A DNA stretch of 37,870 bases. Origin: a virus. The stretch covers positions 1 to 37,870 of IMG/VR virus record IMGVR_UViG_3300037674_000211, one strand, 5' to 3'. Position numbers and translations under genes: made by a program. The notes under the pieces are model-generated. The model saw only the letters and a list, made by a program, of their open reading frames with translations. It searched no databases and was not told the origin of the DNA. How positions within the stretch are numbered: the stretch's first letter is position 1; every line of letters begins with the position of its first letter. This document shows positions 18,354 through 24,853 of the stretch, piece by piece.

Positions 18354-18773
18354 CTATTCCCAGTTAGGAGGGTTAGTCATTGAAACGTCAGCATCTCTGT
18401 AAGTCCTTAAGTTGTAGCGCTGAGATCCAAGTCTAGGATAAGGCCCACTGACATAGAGACCCGTCCTCTTAGGATAACCGGGGCTCACATTATCCAATAC
18501 ATCTCTTTTCGAGTAGGTGTGGTCACGTCTATCACGGGCACCCCACTTACCGCTAGTACGAGCCGCAACCGCAGCCGCATGAGCAGGATTTCTTTTAGCC
18601 GAAGGATTACGACGTGCGGTTGACCCAAGTTTGGAGGACCGTCTCTGAGCAGCCGCAGCAGCAGGATTTAGCGTACCTCCTCTTTGACGAGATTGGTGTG
18701 ACCTTATCTTCATATAGATACCCGGTTTGGGCAGGTTCGACCGCTTAGGCGGGTTTTTTCGTCCTTCAGCCAT
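18354..18773 (-). CDS. Basic protein at the head of the late operon (139 aa)
   Basis: ATG at 18771-18773 has GGAG seven bases upstream, so I prefer it to any longer frame. The product is very basic, with Ala/Arg-rich segments (LNPAAAAAQRRSSKLGS and RNPAHAAAVAARTSGKWGARDRR) separated by Pro and Asn, then a Tyr/Arg-rich C-terminus. This suggests nucleic-acid binding, possibly as a packaging or head factor, but no fold is recognisable. It is the first gene of the leftward unit, facing the long non-coding region. Confidence 0.6.
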   Translation of the reverse strand: MAEGRKNPPKRSNLPKPGIYMKIRSHQSRQRGGTLNPAAAAAQRRSSKLGSTARRNPSAKRNPAHAAAVAARTSGKWGARDRRDHTYSKRDVLDNVSPGYPKRTGLYVSGPYPRLGSQRYNLRTYRDADVSMTNPPNWE

Positions 18774-19186
18774 AAAAAATCTCCAAAACAATAAGAAAGG
18801 GAACGCAACCGATGTTACACTACAAACCTACCCGCCGCTAACACCGGTCCGATCGCCCGTCAGAGGGGCTTCAGACTCTATGTCCAGACACGACGGCCCA
18901 ACACAACGAGGGGGCATAGAGCGACCAGCACAGAGAGGCTCGGTCAAGGCAAGAGAGGCCCCAACACTCGGAGGACACCAAGGACATAACCAACACAACC
19001 CCCAAACAACTGAACCAAACTCCCCAAAACACTGATATTCATATATATGTGTGGGGGTGGCTCGGCACATCCCCCTGTACGCCGGGAATAAACCAACCAG
19101 ACCACGCAAGGGGAGTGAGACTAAGTTTGTTGTGGGGGGGATATGCCTTATCCTGAGCTTTAACGACAACGATTAACGATTAACGA
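18774..19186. other. Non-coding divergent region, left part
   Basis: No convincing gene on either strand. The plus strand is strongly T-poor from about 18883 to 19031 (about 5% T; A/C-rich with a few G blocks). CTCTATG (18876-18882) and CATAGAG (18915-18921) are perfect complements, as are CCGTC (18857-18861) and GACGG (18892-18896). CATATATATG at about 19040 is a palindrome, followed by a GGGGGTG...CATCCCCC hairpin. A weak rightward promoter-like pair, TTGTTG (19127-19132), 16 bases, TATCCT (19149-19154), lies just before the structured RNA. The leftward late promoter must be near here but I cannot identify it. Confidence 0.5.
19161..19169 (+). repeat. TAACGACAA motif, first of three
   Basis: TAACGACAA occurs at 19161-19169, 19696-19704 and 20700-20708, all on the plus strand: just before the structured RNA, just after it, and directly before the gene at 20720. 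The third copy runs into an AAAGGAG ribosome site. A tandem GATTAAC repeat follows the first copy. It could be a regulator or antiterminator signal, or a leader element shared by early transcripts. Function is not known. Confidence 0.45.
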
Positions 19187-19694
19187 GCGGCTTGGGGCCG
19201 CCATCGACAGGCACCGCTAGTGCGGTGCATTCCTGTCGAAACGTGTACGCCGAGATCACGGCTCTGCGCCGTGATTACCCAAGCAGAGCTTGGCTCTTGC
19301 TGGAGTACTCAGTGTCGTAACAACCACTCTCGATGGATCGGAGCGATCCACTTCCACGCAGGGAACGTGGAAGCGAGAACCACCCGACTCGGGTCGGGCG
19401 GTCGAGAGCACCCTAAATCCGCAAGCGAGCGGATTTGCCACCCCTGTGGCCGGGTGTCATAAATTTCCATCGCCCAAGGCGATACGGGAAATTGATGATG
19501 GAATAGGCAGACCGGCGGGCGCTGCGTCAAGAGAGCCTCGGCCCAAGGGCCGACCGCCCACATCATAGATGTGTCAGTTCCGTTACGAAGAAACCCGTTT
19601 CGTAACACAACTGATTCGGCGGCTTCGGGATCTTGACCCTACGCCCACTCGGCCTGCCTGTTCTGACACTTAACTGAGTAGAGGAACTCTGCTC
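19187..19694 (+). ncRNA. Large ornate structured RNA candidate
   Basis: Hand pairing gives nested helices. The 5' part has 19187-19191/19197-19201; 19205-19211/19232-19238 extended by 19212-19217/19222-19227; 19255-19262/19268-19275; and 19279-19284/19288-19293. A long-range helix 19306-19313/19673-19680 encloses four domains: 19327-19333/19402-19408 (holding 19334-19350, 19351-19373 and 19383-19398 hairpins), 19409-19413/19452-19456 (holding 19415-19436 and 19437-19450), 19462-19493, and 19505-19510/19654-19659 (holding 19514-19558, 19559-19573 and 19574-19614). Several helices abut with no spacer, as in coaxial stacks. The last hairpin, 19676-19694, has a U-G wobble that pairs only on the plus strand. 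No reading frame here has a ribosome site. Size and phage setting recall GOLLD and ROOL RNAs; class unassigned. Confidence 0.8.
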
Positions 19695-19723
19695 CTAACG
19701 ACAAAGAAAGAAGAAAAGTAAAC

Positions 19724-20524
19724 ATGTTGGATAATAAAAGTTCAGATACACAAATAGCGAACGCAATGGGGACCGACAACCCAGAGCTAATAGCCAAGGT
19801 TAAGGGAGGCCTAGCCAAGAGAAACAGTAGCAAAACCAGATCAGTTCACACCGGCGAGATGGTGGAAGTCCAAGAGCAAAACTCCGGGCATAACAGTGTC
19901 AACGCTACTGAAAGCCACTGGGTTGATGCGCTGAAGTCAGCGTGGGAAGACCTAGACAACAGCAGACCGGGCAAGGTCATCACTTTCTACACCGGTGACA
20001 ATCCGCCTCTGCATGATGACAGGGCAATACTCAACATTATGAACGACTGGGGTGCCAACAAAGTTGCCCAGTCGGAGGTGAAGGAAGACCAAGCGTACTT
20101 CAATGACACCTACCTGTACCCAGTGTTGGAACAAGCACACTGGACAGCAGTTCACAAGTTGAGCAGCGCTGGTTCGTCGACGCCGGAGGACCGCAACACA
20201 CGTGCACGGGACGACGAGAACTTTGGCCGTTTCGTGTTTATCACACGCTACGAGTGGACAGATGGTGCACGCTACTACGAGGTGCACATGACCAAGAACG
20301 ACAGCCGTCGTTACCGTGTCCATCAGTTGGTGCAGCTTGACGCCGATTGGGGCGATCAGCAGACACTTGACCGGCAGCGGATCTACAAGGTAATCAACGA
20401 TTACCAATGGAAGATCGCCGCACCGAAGTTGGCTAAGACCCGTGAGGGTAAGGTTGAAGCCTCGCAGAATGACGAGAACGTCAGCGGCGACGCAGGTGCA
20501 GCAGCACCCAGCGACTGGGCCTAA
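19724..20524 (+). CDS. Early protein of unknown function (266 aa)
   Basis: First gene of the rightward unit, starting 29 bases after the structured RNA; only a purine-rich stretch (AAAGAAAGAAGAAAAG) serves as ribosome site. The N-terminus (DTQIANAMGTDNPELIAKVKGGL) has a helix-turn-helix-like look. The middle is a mixed alpha/beta domain with many aromatic residues (RFVFITRYEWTDGARYYEVH), ending in a disordered Asp/Ala/Gly tail. No family recognised. It is followed by a strong terminator, so it forms a separate transcript, perhaps made early and abundantly together with the RNA. Confidence 0.75.
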   Translation: MLDNKSSDTQIANAMGTDNPELIAKVKGGLAKRNSSKTRSVHTGEMVEVQEQNSGHNSVNATESHWVDALKSAWEDLDNSRPGKVITFYTGDNPPLHDDRAILNIMNDWGANKVAQSEVKEDQAYFNDTYLYPVLEQAHWTAVHKLSSAGSSTPEDRNTRARDDENFGRFVFITRYEWTDGARYYEVHMTKNDSRRYRVHQLVQLDADWGDQQTLDRQRIYKVINDYQWKIAAPKLAKTREGKVEASQNDENVSGDAGAAAPSDWA

Positions 20525-20540
20525 GGCACACCGGGAAATT

Positions 20541-20580
20541 GGGAGTCAGGCGTGCAAGTCACGCTTGGCTCCCTTTTTTT
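20541..20580 (+). terminator. Rho-independent terminator
   Basis: A 14-bp stem (20541-20554 with 20560-20573, including two G-U pairs) with a CAAGT loop is followed by seven T (20574-20580). It closes the transcript carrying the structured RNA and the 266-residue gene. Confidence 0.93.
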
Positions 20581-20642
20581 GGTCGACTTACCCCAAGTCT
20601 TAACGAAAAACCACCCCAACACCAGAGTTGGTGTATGCAACG

Positions 20643-20663
20643 AAATGAAACCGGGTTTCATTT
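20643..20663. promoter_or_regulatory. Interrupted palindrome, operator candidate
   Basis: AAATGAAACC (20643-20652), one central G, then GGTTTCATTT (20654-20663): a perfect 10+10 inverted repeat. It lies about 57 bases upstream of the gene at 20720 and after the terminator, where a promoter for the next transcript is expected. No T-run follows, so a terminator is unlikely. A dimeric repressor or activator site is the plainest reading. Confidence 0.5.
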
Positions 20664-20719
20664 ACCCAACTAACTGCTACATAGGTTCAACAATTTAATT
20701 AACGACAAAGGAGTTTTAG

Positions 20720-21169
20720 ATGAAACAGAAGGAATGGGTACGTTCAGAAAGACGCCGGTTACACCGATCAGAAAGGCGTCTGCAAATACTTTCAGCGTTC
20801 GCTCTTTCTGGAGGCGAATCGCCGTTCAGCAAAGAAAAGACTTGGATTGATTTGGTCGCAAGAATGAGGCACTACTTTACGCTTCCCGTTGTCTTGTGTC
20901 ATGCCCCATGTATGACATGCGGTAACGATACAGAACCTAATGTTTACGGATTCGGTGGCGTTGGGGCAATCGGCTATGGAGCAAAAGAGAAATGCCTGCG
21001 CCGCATGATAGATGATGGATTGCTAAGGCTTGACGAGAAGTTATCGGGATGGCAGCTACGTGATACGGCCACTGGTCGAGCGTATTTAAGCAACTATCTC
21101 GGCGCTGTTGATGTTTTTATAGATCTCAAAAATAATAATGAAAGGGGCTTCAATGCCTACGAAAGCTAA
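20720..21169 (+). CDS. Putative winged-helix-like early protein (149 aa)
   Basis: Good ribosome site AAAGGAG with the ATG eight bases on. The N-terminus is very basic (RSERRRLHRSERRLQ). The C-terminal half has a wing-like arrangement: KCLRRMIDDGLLRLDEKLSGWQLRDTATGRAYL, reminiscent of MarR/PadR-like winged helices. Two C-x-x-C-like cysteines occur at HAPCMTCGND. A DNA-binding regulator is plausible but unproven. It overlaps the next gene by 17 bases. Confidence 0.7.
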   Translation: MKQKEWVRSERRRLHRSERRLQILSAFALSGGESPFSKEKTWIDLVARMRHYFTLPVVLCHAPCMTCGNDTEPNVYGFGGVGAIGYGAKEKCLRRMIDDGLLRLDEKLSGWQLRDTATGRAYLSNYLGAVDVFIDLKNNNERGFNAYES

Positions 21170-21854
21170 GAAATCTGCTGCGAAAGCGGTACCTGTTCAT
21201 CAACCAGAGCCTGAAGTAATTAGGCTCAGGATTTTAGAGGAGCGTGAACTTGTTATCCCTATTGAGGGTGTTACGCCTTTGATTATGAATGAGTTTGGTC
21301 ATAAGTCAAAGCAACAAATGCTCGAATCTATGCAGGGTAAGAAGGTCAACACTAAAGAACGTCCACCTAAAGATCCTTTAGAGGACTATAAACATGCACG
21401 TATTATGTTACCTAAGCCTGTCACTATTGGTGGCGTTAAGTGTACTGATGGTATTAAAGCGGCAGCGTTTAAAGCTGCCACTGTTACTGCTGCTAGGGCG
21501 TTTGAACAGATGACGTTAGTGTTAGCTAAGACACAGATCTTTGTGCGTGGTACTGCACCGGGTGATCCTGATTTGATACCGATTATTGGTAAACCGAATA
21601 TGCGTACTGATTTGGTGCGTAATGCTAATGGTTCTCCTGATTTGCGTACTCGTGCTGAGTATAAAGAGTGGGCTGCTATTTTGCATGTGCAGTATCAGCC
21701 TGATGTGATGGATGCCGATTCGGTGTTGGCATTGGTTATGCAAGGTGGCCGTGGTGGTGTTGGTGAATGGCGTGCGGCTGCTCCTAAGTCTTATAGCGGT
21801 AGCTATGGGAAATACAAAATAGATGAGAAGAAAGTGGAAGAACATGGTATCTAA
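21153..21854 (+). CDS. Conserved phage early protein (233 aa)
   Basis: The start ATG 21153 is chosen for AAAGGGG six bases upstream rather than the in-frame ATG 21138, which would contain that site. The body begins with a basic Lys/Ala linker and then VIPIEGVTPLIMNEFGHKSKQQML, a block I recognise from phage proteins of unknown function located beside recombination genes. The rest is alpha/beta with DGIKAAAFKAATVTAARAFEQM. No catalytic motif is visible. Its linkage to the next gene suggests that the two work together. Confidence 0.7.
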   Translation: MPTKAKKSAAKAVPVHQPEPEVIRLRILEERELVIPIEGVTPLIMNEFGHKSKQQMLESMQGKKVNTKERPPKDPLEDYKHARIMLPKPVTIGGVKCTDGIKAAAFKAATVTAARAFEQMTLVLAKTQIFVRGTAPGDPDLIPIIGKPNMRTDLVRNANGSPDLRTRAEYKEWAAILHVQYQPDVMDADSVLALVMQGGRGGVGEWRAAAPKSYSGSYGKYKIDEKKVEEHGI

Positions 21855-22314
21855 GGTTAAAGAAATACAAGAGCCAGATACTCCTGAGTACATGGAGTTG
21901 ATGGAACTTTATGACAACACGGGTGAGCTAACAGCTAAAGCTGTTGTTGCTAAAGCCCGTAACCCTAAGTCTGCGTTGCATTCTAAGTTTGAATGGGATG
22001 ACAGTGTAGCTAGTGAAAAATATAGGGAAGCACAAGCGTATCGGCTTATTAATCGATACCAAATTAAAGTTGTTCGCACCGGTCAAGAAATACCTGTACC
22101 GATGAAGGCGTTTATGATGCCTCAAAGTGGTAGTGGTACTGGTGCAGCACAAAGTCATCATCCTTCTGTTGTTGTGTTGGACGATGATTGGAAATACAAC
22201 AAGCAACTTGTTCGTCTTGAAACTAAGTTGCTTAACTTACAACAGGAAATAGATGGGTTCACTGAACTTAAATCTGTTTCAACTGCTATTAAGAAATACT
22301 TTTCACGGCAGTAA
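21844..22314 (+). CDS. Conserved phage protein with C-terminal coiled coil (156 aa)
   Basis: I take ATG 21844 with GGAAG just upstream; ATG 21823 is possible. The core AKARNPKSALHSKFEWDD, followed by EKYREAQAYRLINRYQI, matches a pattern common in phage early proteins of unknown function. Residues about 112-150 form a helical coiled-coil-like end (LVRLETKLLNLQQEIDGF). It overlaps the previous gene by 11 bases. A role in replication or recombination is only suggested by its neighbours. Confidence 0.7.
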   Translation: MVSKVKEIQEPDTPEYMELMELYDNTGELTAKAVVAKARNPKSALHSKFEWDDSVASEKYREAQAYRLINRYQIKVVRTGQEIPVPMKAFMMPQSGSGTGAAQSHHPSVVVLDDDWKYNKQLVRLETKLLNLQQEIDGFTELKSVSTAIKKYFSRQ

Positions 22315-22583
22315 CGCTATGGCACGGAGAGTTGTGTCATCCTACGCAATGCTAAGGCAGTAGAGTTATGGACTGTCAAGCTAAGGCGGGGACTGTTGGG
22401 TTCTGCTCTGTAATGTTCAGTCACGGCAGTCAAGGCGGCCAGAGGTCCGGCGGGTTTTGCATAGCCAAGCCTCGTCAGGTTACGGCAGTTAAGTTAAGTC
22501 ATGGGAGTTTCGATGTGTTATGTCACAATCAGTCACGGAACGGCAGCCACATCTGATATAATTAAACTAAACGAAAGGGAAGC
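22315..22583 (+). repeat. Non-coding stretch with short direct repeats
   Basis: About 270 bases without a supported gene. ACGGCAG(T) recurs at 22305-22312, 22423-22430, 22482-22489 and 22540-22546, with a weaker AAGGCAGT at 22354-22361. TCAGTCACGG occurs at 22417-22426 and 22529-22538. GCTAAGGC is followed by GACTGT twice between 22351 and 22396. Such iteron-like repeats suggest a replication origin, a protein-binding array or a leader RNA; I cannot choose. Confidence 0.5.
22554..22562 (+). promoter_or_regulatory. Extended -10 promoter candidate
   Basis: TGATATAAT is a perfect extended -10 (TGn plus TATAAT). No good -35 is visible, as is usual with extended -10 promoters. It lies 22 bases before the ATG at 22584 and would give a short leader that still carries the AAAGGGA ribosome site. 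Confidence 0.6.
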
Positions 22584-22862
22584 ATGAAAATACATGCGAA
22601 GACTATAAGGATTCCTGATTGCAGTACAGCAGAGGGAATCAGACTTTATATCCAACAAAGATTAGAAGATCTGGCAGAAAACGGTGACGCTGATCGGGGT
22701 ACTTACTTTGAGTTGCTTGCTTTAGACAACCATATTGATGACGATATCGGGTCCATGCTTGATGACATGGAACGTGAAGCTGAAGAACGTGCCAAAGAAA
22801 TAGCAATCAAACTATTGGACGCAGGCGTGACCGAAGAAATGTGGAAGGATCGCCGCTTCTAG
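22584..22862 (+). CDS. Small acidic helical early protein (92 aa)
   Basis: AAAGGGA precedes the ATG. The product is acidic and mostly helical: GIRLYIQQRLEDLAENGDAD, then IDDDIGSMLDDMEREAEERAKEIAIKLLDAG. No family, metal site or membrane segment recognised. It is the first gene behind the extended -10 promoter, and a structured leader follows it, so it may be transcribed with the DUF932 gene. Confidence 0.68.
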   Translation: MKIHAKTIRIPDCSTAEGIRLYIQQRLEDLAENGDADRGTYFELLALDNHIDDDIGSMLDDMEREAEERAKEIAIKLLDAGVTEEMWKDRRF

Positions 22863-22938
22863 GACGTAGCTATTGGATGTTCGCACCACGAATGCCGAAG
22901 GGTATACATGGGGCGCTACCTGATTAGCTGCAAGAAAG

Positions 22939-22984
22939 GGAGAGGGGAGCTTCCCTCCCTGATAAATGACAAGCTCCTCTCTCC
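22939..22984 (+). promoter_or_regulatory. Leader hairpin with alternative pairings before the DUF932 gene
   Basis: 22939-22952 pairs with 22971-22984 over 14 bp with one G-U, around an 18-base loop. The left arm can instead pair with the loop itself (GGGAG 22938-22942 with CTCCC 22955-22959, or AGGG 22943-22946 with CCCT 22953-22956). The structures exclude each other, and the ribosome site of the next gene lies about 16 bases after the hairpin. No T-run follows, so RNA stability or translational control is more likely than termination. Confidence 0.55.
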
Positions 22985-23011
22985 TGAAGATCTCAATAAA
23001 GGAGAAATAAA

Positions 23012-24049
23012 ATGTCACATAGGATGACAGAGTTAGATGCCAAGCACGCTTTATATGCGTTGACTCCTTGGCATAAGTTAGGGAATGTAGGTCACATCAC
23101 TTGGGAGAAAGCTCGTGAAGCTTTTGACTGGACAGAGGTGGAACGTACACCCATATTAATTCAGCATCATGGAGTAGAAGAAATTCTTGAAGGCAGAAAT
23201 GTTTTGAAGATGGTCAACTATCCGTTTGCTCATGCTGAAATAAGTAGTCGATACCAGATAGTTCAGCATCGGTTTATGGTTGATGAACTAACAGGTTTAC
23301 TTATCGACACTGGACTAGTGGAGACTATCGAATCGGTTGGTACCTACGACAATGGTGCTGTTGGTTATGTGTCTCTAAAGTTCAAGGAAGGAATAGAGAT
23401 ACCGGGTTGGTCGAAGGTCGAGTCGATGTTCAACATTGGCAATGGTCACGACAAGCATGTGCCGTTGATTGCTAGTCAATCAGCAACAGCCGTTGTCTGT
23501 GCGAATACTTTTAAGTGGAATATTTTGGATGCGGAAGCTGTCTTCAAATTCAAGAAGATGGGTGATCCGCAAGGCATGATGCAAGAAGCTGTTAAAGCTT
23601 TGTGCGACGGTTATGAACGCCATGAAGAATATGCTGCACAGATTGAGCGGATGGCTAACCAAGAGTTTGTCGATCAGCAATGGGACGAGTTGGTTGTGGA
23701 TCTGATTGGGCCCATGCCATCATTCAATCCAGAGGCACCGGCCTTCAATCCAGTGGCACTAGCTCACATAGCTAATAAACAAAATCAGCAGGGTTATTAC
23801 AACAAGCTAACTCGATGGTCTAACACTAAAGCTGATCTAAACAATCGGTTCCATATCGATGAAGACATAGCTGGAGTGCGTAACACTAAGTGGGGTGCAC
23901 TCATGGCTGTCCAAGCGTGGGAACAAAAAGATAAATCAGTTAAAGGTATTAAGAGCAGTCGAGATCGTACTCGCAGACATCAAGCAAACGTGATCTTCGG
24001 GAAGTTGCCGATGACTGAGAAGGCAGCAAAGGTACTGGTGAATGCATGA
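23012..24049 (+). CDS. DUF932 phage/plasmid-like protein
   Basis: 345 residues with GGAG before the ATG. It shows the DUF932 layout: an N-terminal TPWHKLG, a WEKAREAFDWTEVERTP strand-helix, YQIVQHRFMVDELTGLL, and ASQSATAVVCANTF in the middle, then a helical C-terminus. The family is common in phages and plasmids and lies near recombination genes, but its biochemical role is not known. It is the first gene of a tightly packed block; its stop overlaps the next start as ATGA. Confidence 0.82.
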   Translation: MSHRMTELDAKHALYALTPWHKLGNVGHITWEKAREAFDWTEVERTPILIQHHGVEEILEGRNVLKMVNYPFAHAEISSRYQIVQHRFMVDELTGLLIDTGLVETIESVGTYDNGAVGYVSLKFKEGIEIPGWSKVESMFNIGNGHDKHVPLIASQSATAVVCANTFKWNILDAEAVFKFKKMGDPQGMMQEAVKALCDGYERHEEYAAQIERMANQEFVDQQWDELVVDLIGPMPSFNPEAPAFNPVALAHIANKQNQQGYYNKLTRWSNTKADLNNRFHIDEDIAGVRNTKWGALMAVQAWEQKDKSVKGIKSSRDRTRRHQANVIFGKLPMTEKAAKVLVNA

Positions 24050-24480
24050 GTGGTCAACAAGAACGTGACCGGGGCATGGCGATAGTAGAAACCTATGCTA
24101 AATCATCTCAAAAATTTTCTGCAAATAGGGCGATCAAGAAATGTGTCATCAAAAATGGTCCTTGGGAAACATGGACTACTGATGAAGTTCACATTGAATT
24201 AAAAAAGATGGGAGTCAAGTTAGATAATGCTCGCCTCTTAGGTCCATTGATGAAGCGAGCGCAGAAGGCTGGAATGATTGAGCCTGTTGTGTGTGGGTCA
24301 TGCAATAGGCAGGAGACTCGGTTGTCGAAACGTAAGGAACGACATGCAGGTCCACAGTATCTATGGCGAAGCACACCTGAGTATTATCACCAATATTGGG
24401 AGCATGATGAAAATGTCGATGCCTTCTACACAGAAGAATGGCCTTATGTTCCTGACCCAGAGCTAGGAGGAGAAGGATGA
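24046..24480 (+). CDS. Putative winged-helix DNA-binding protein (144 aa)
   Basis: The middle WTTDEVHIELKKMGVKLDNARLLGPLMKRAQKAGMIEPV looks like the winged-helix unit of many phage replication or repair accessory proteins, followed by two cysteines (CGSCNRQETR) and a basic run ending GPQYLWRSTP. The C-terminal 35 residues are acidic and aromatic. It probably binds DNA, possibly as an accessory of the neighbouring nuclease and annealing proteins. It is coupled to both neighbours by ATGA overlaps. Confidence 0.65.
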   Translation: MSGQQERDRGMAIVETYAKSSQKFSANRAIKKCVIKNGPWETWTTDEVHIELKKMGVKLDNARLLGPLMKRAQKAGMIEPVVCGSCNRQETRLSKRKERHAGPQYLWRSTPEYYHQYWEHDENVDAFYTEEWPYVPDPELGGEG

Positions 24481-24692
24481 CACGAACATTTGAAGTTGAG
24501 ATAGGTCAAACCTTGTATTGGTTGGTCACTATTAACTCTGAAGAAGAAGAGTTAGATGATGCAATCGATGAGGTAATCATGGCATGTGAGAGTGATGATT
24601 TGCCTGAGTTAAATGAGCATTGGACGTTTGCTGCTAACGAAGTACGCAATGCCAAAGTCTTATCTATAGATGGTGAAAGGTTTGAGGCATGA
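24477..24692 (+). CDS. Small acidic early protein (71 aa)
   Basis: It starts inside the preceding stop (ATGA). The first 20 residues are beta-like (FEVEIGQTLYWLVTIN), followed by a strongly acidic helix (SEEEELDDAIDEVIMACESDD). No family recognised. It resembles the small acidic host-modulating proteins common in early phage regions, but nothing specific supports a function. Confidence 0.62.
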   Translation: MTRTFEVEIGQTLYWLVTINSEEEELDDAIDEVIMACESDDLPELNEHWTFAANEVRNAKVLSIDGERFEA

Positions 24693-24829
24693 TTTATTTG
24701 AGTGATGATCCACCTGATGATCCTTATGCAGATCTTGATGATGAGGAGTATGAGGAAATGCTTCAGGCCCAAGCCAATGCGGAAACATTGTATTGGGATC
24801 AGAAGATAGATGAAGCCAGAGGGAACTGA
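24689..24829 (+). CDS. Very small acidic protein (46 aa)
   Basis: ATG 24689-24691 overlaps the previous stop as ATGA and the frame ends TGA 24827-24829. The product begins MIYLSDDPPDDPYADLDDEE and is extremely acidic with several tyrosines and Met/Gln near its end. It fills a gap in an otherwise continuous gene chain, which supports coding. Function unknown; DNA mimicry is a possible but unsupported idea. Confidence 0.6.
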   Translation: MIYLSDDPPDDPYADLDDEEYEEMLQAQANAETLYWDQKIDEARGN

Positions 24830-24853
24830 TAAACTGATACGAGAAAGGTGAAT

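Noticed and set aside
18726-18770. Terminator-like CCGC...GCGGG plus T-run on the plus strand
   Set aside because: It lies inside the basic protein gene and is explained by its Lys/Pro codons (AAA and CCC/CCG) on the minus strand; no plus-strand gene ends there.
18828-19169. A 113-codon minus-strand frame upstream of the basic late gene
   Set aside because: Composition rich in Trp, Cys and Pro from T-poor complement, no ribosome site, and no link to the operon.
19220-19608. Open frames on both strands across the hairpin region (about 60-100 codons)
   Set aside because: They have no ribosome site, odd composition, and lie in the dense helices. They overlap each other on both strands, as expected for a GC-rich non-coding segment.
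19187-19694. Group I intron, RNase P RNA or tmRNA
   Set aside because: I looked for the conserved core sequences of these RNAs and found none; there is no interrupted gene around it.
22368-22556. A 62-codon plus-strand frame in the repeat stretch
   Set aside because: No ribosome site, and it spans the short DNA repeats, which give repeated words in the translation. Better explained as non-coding.
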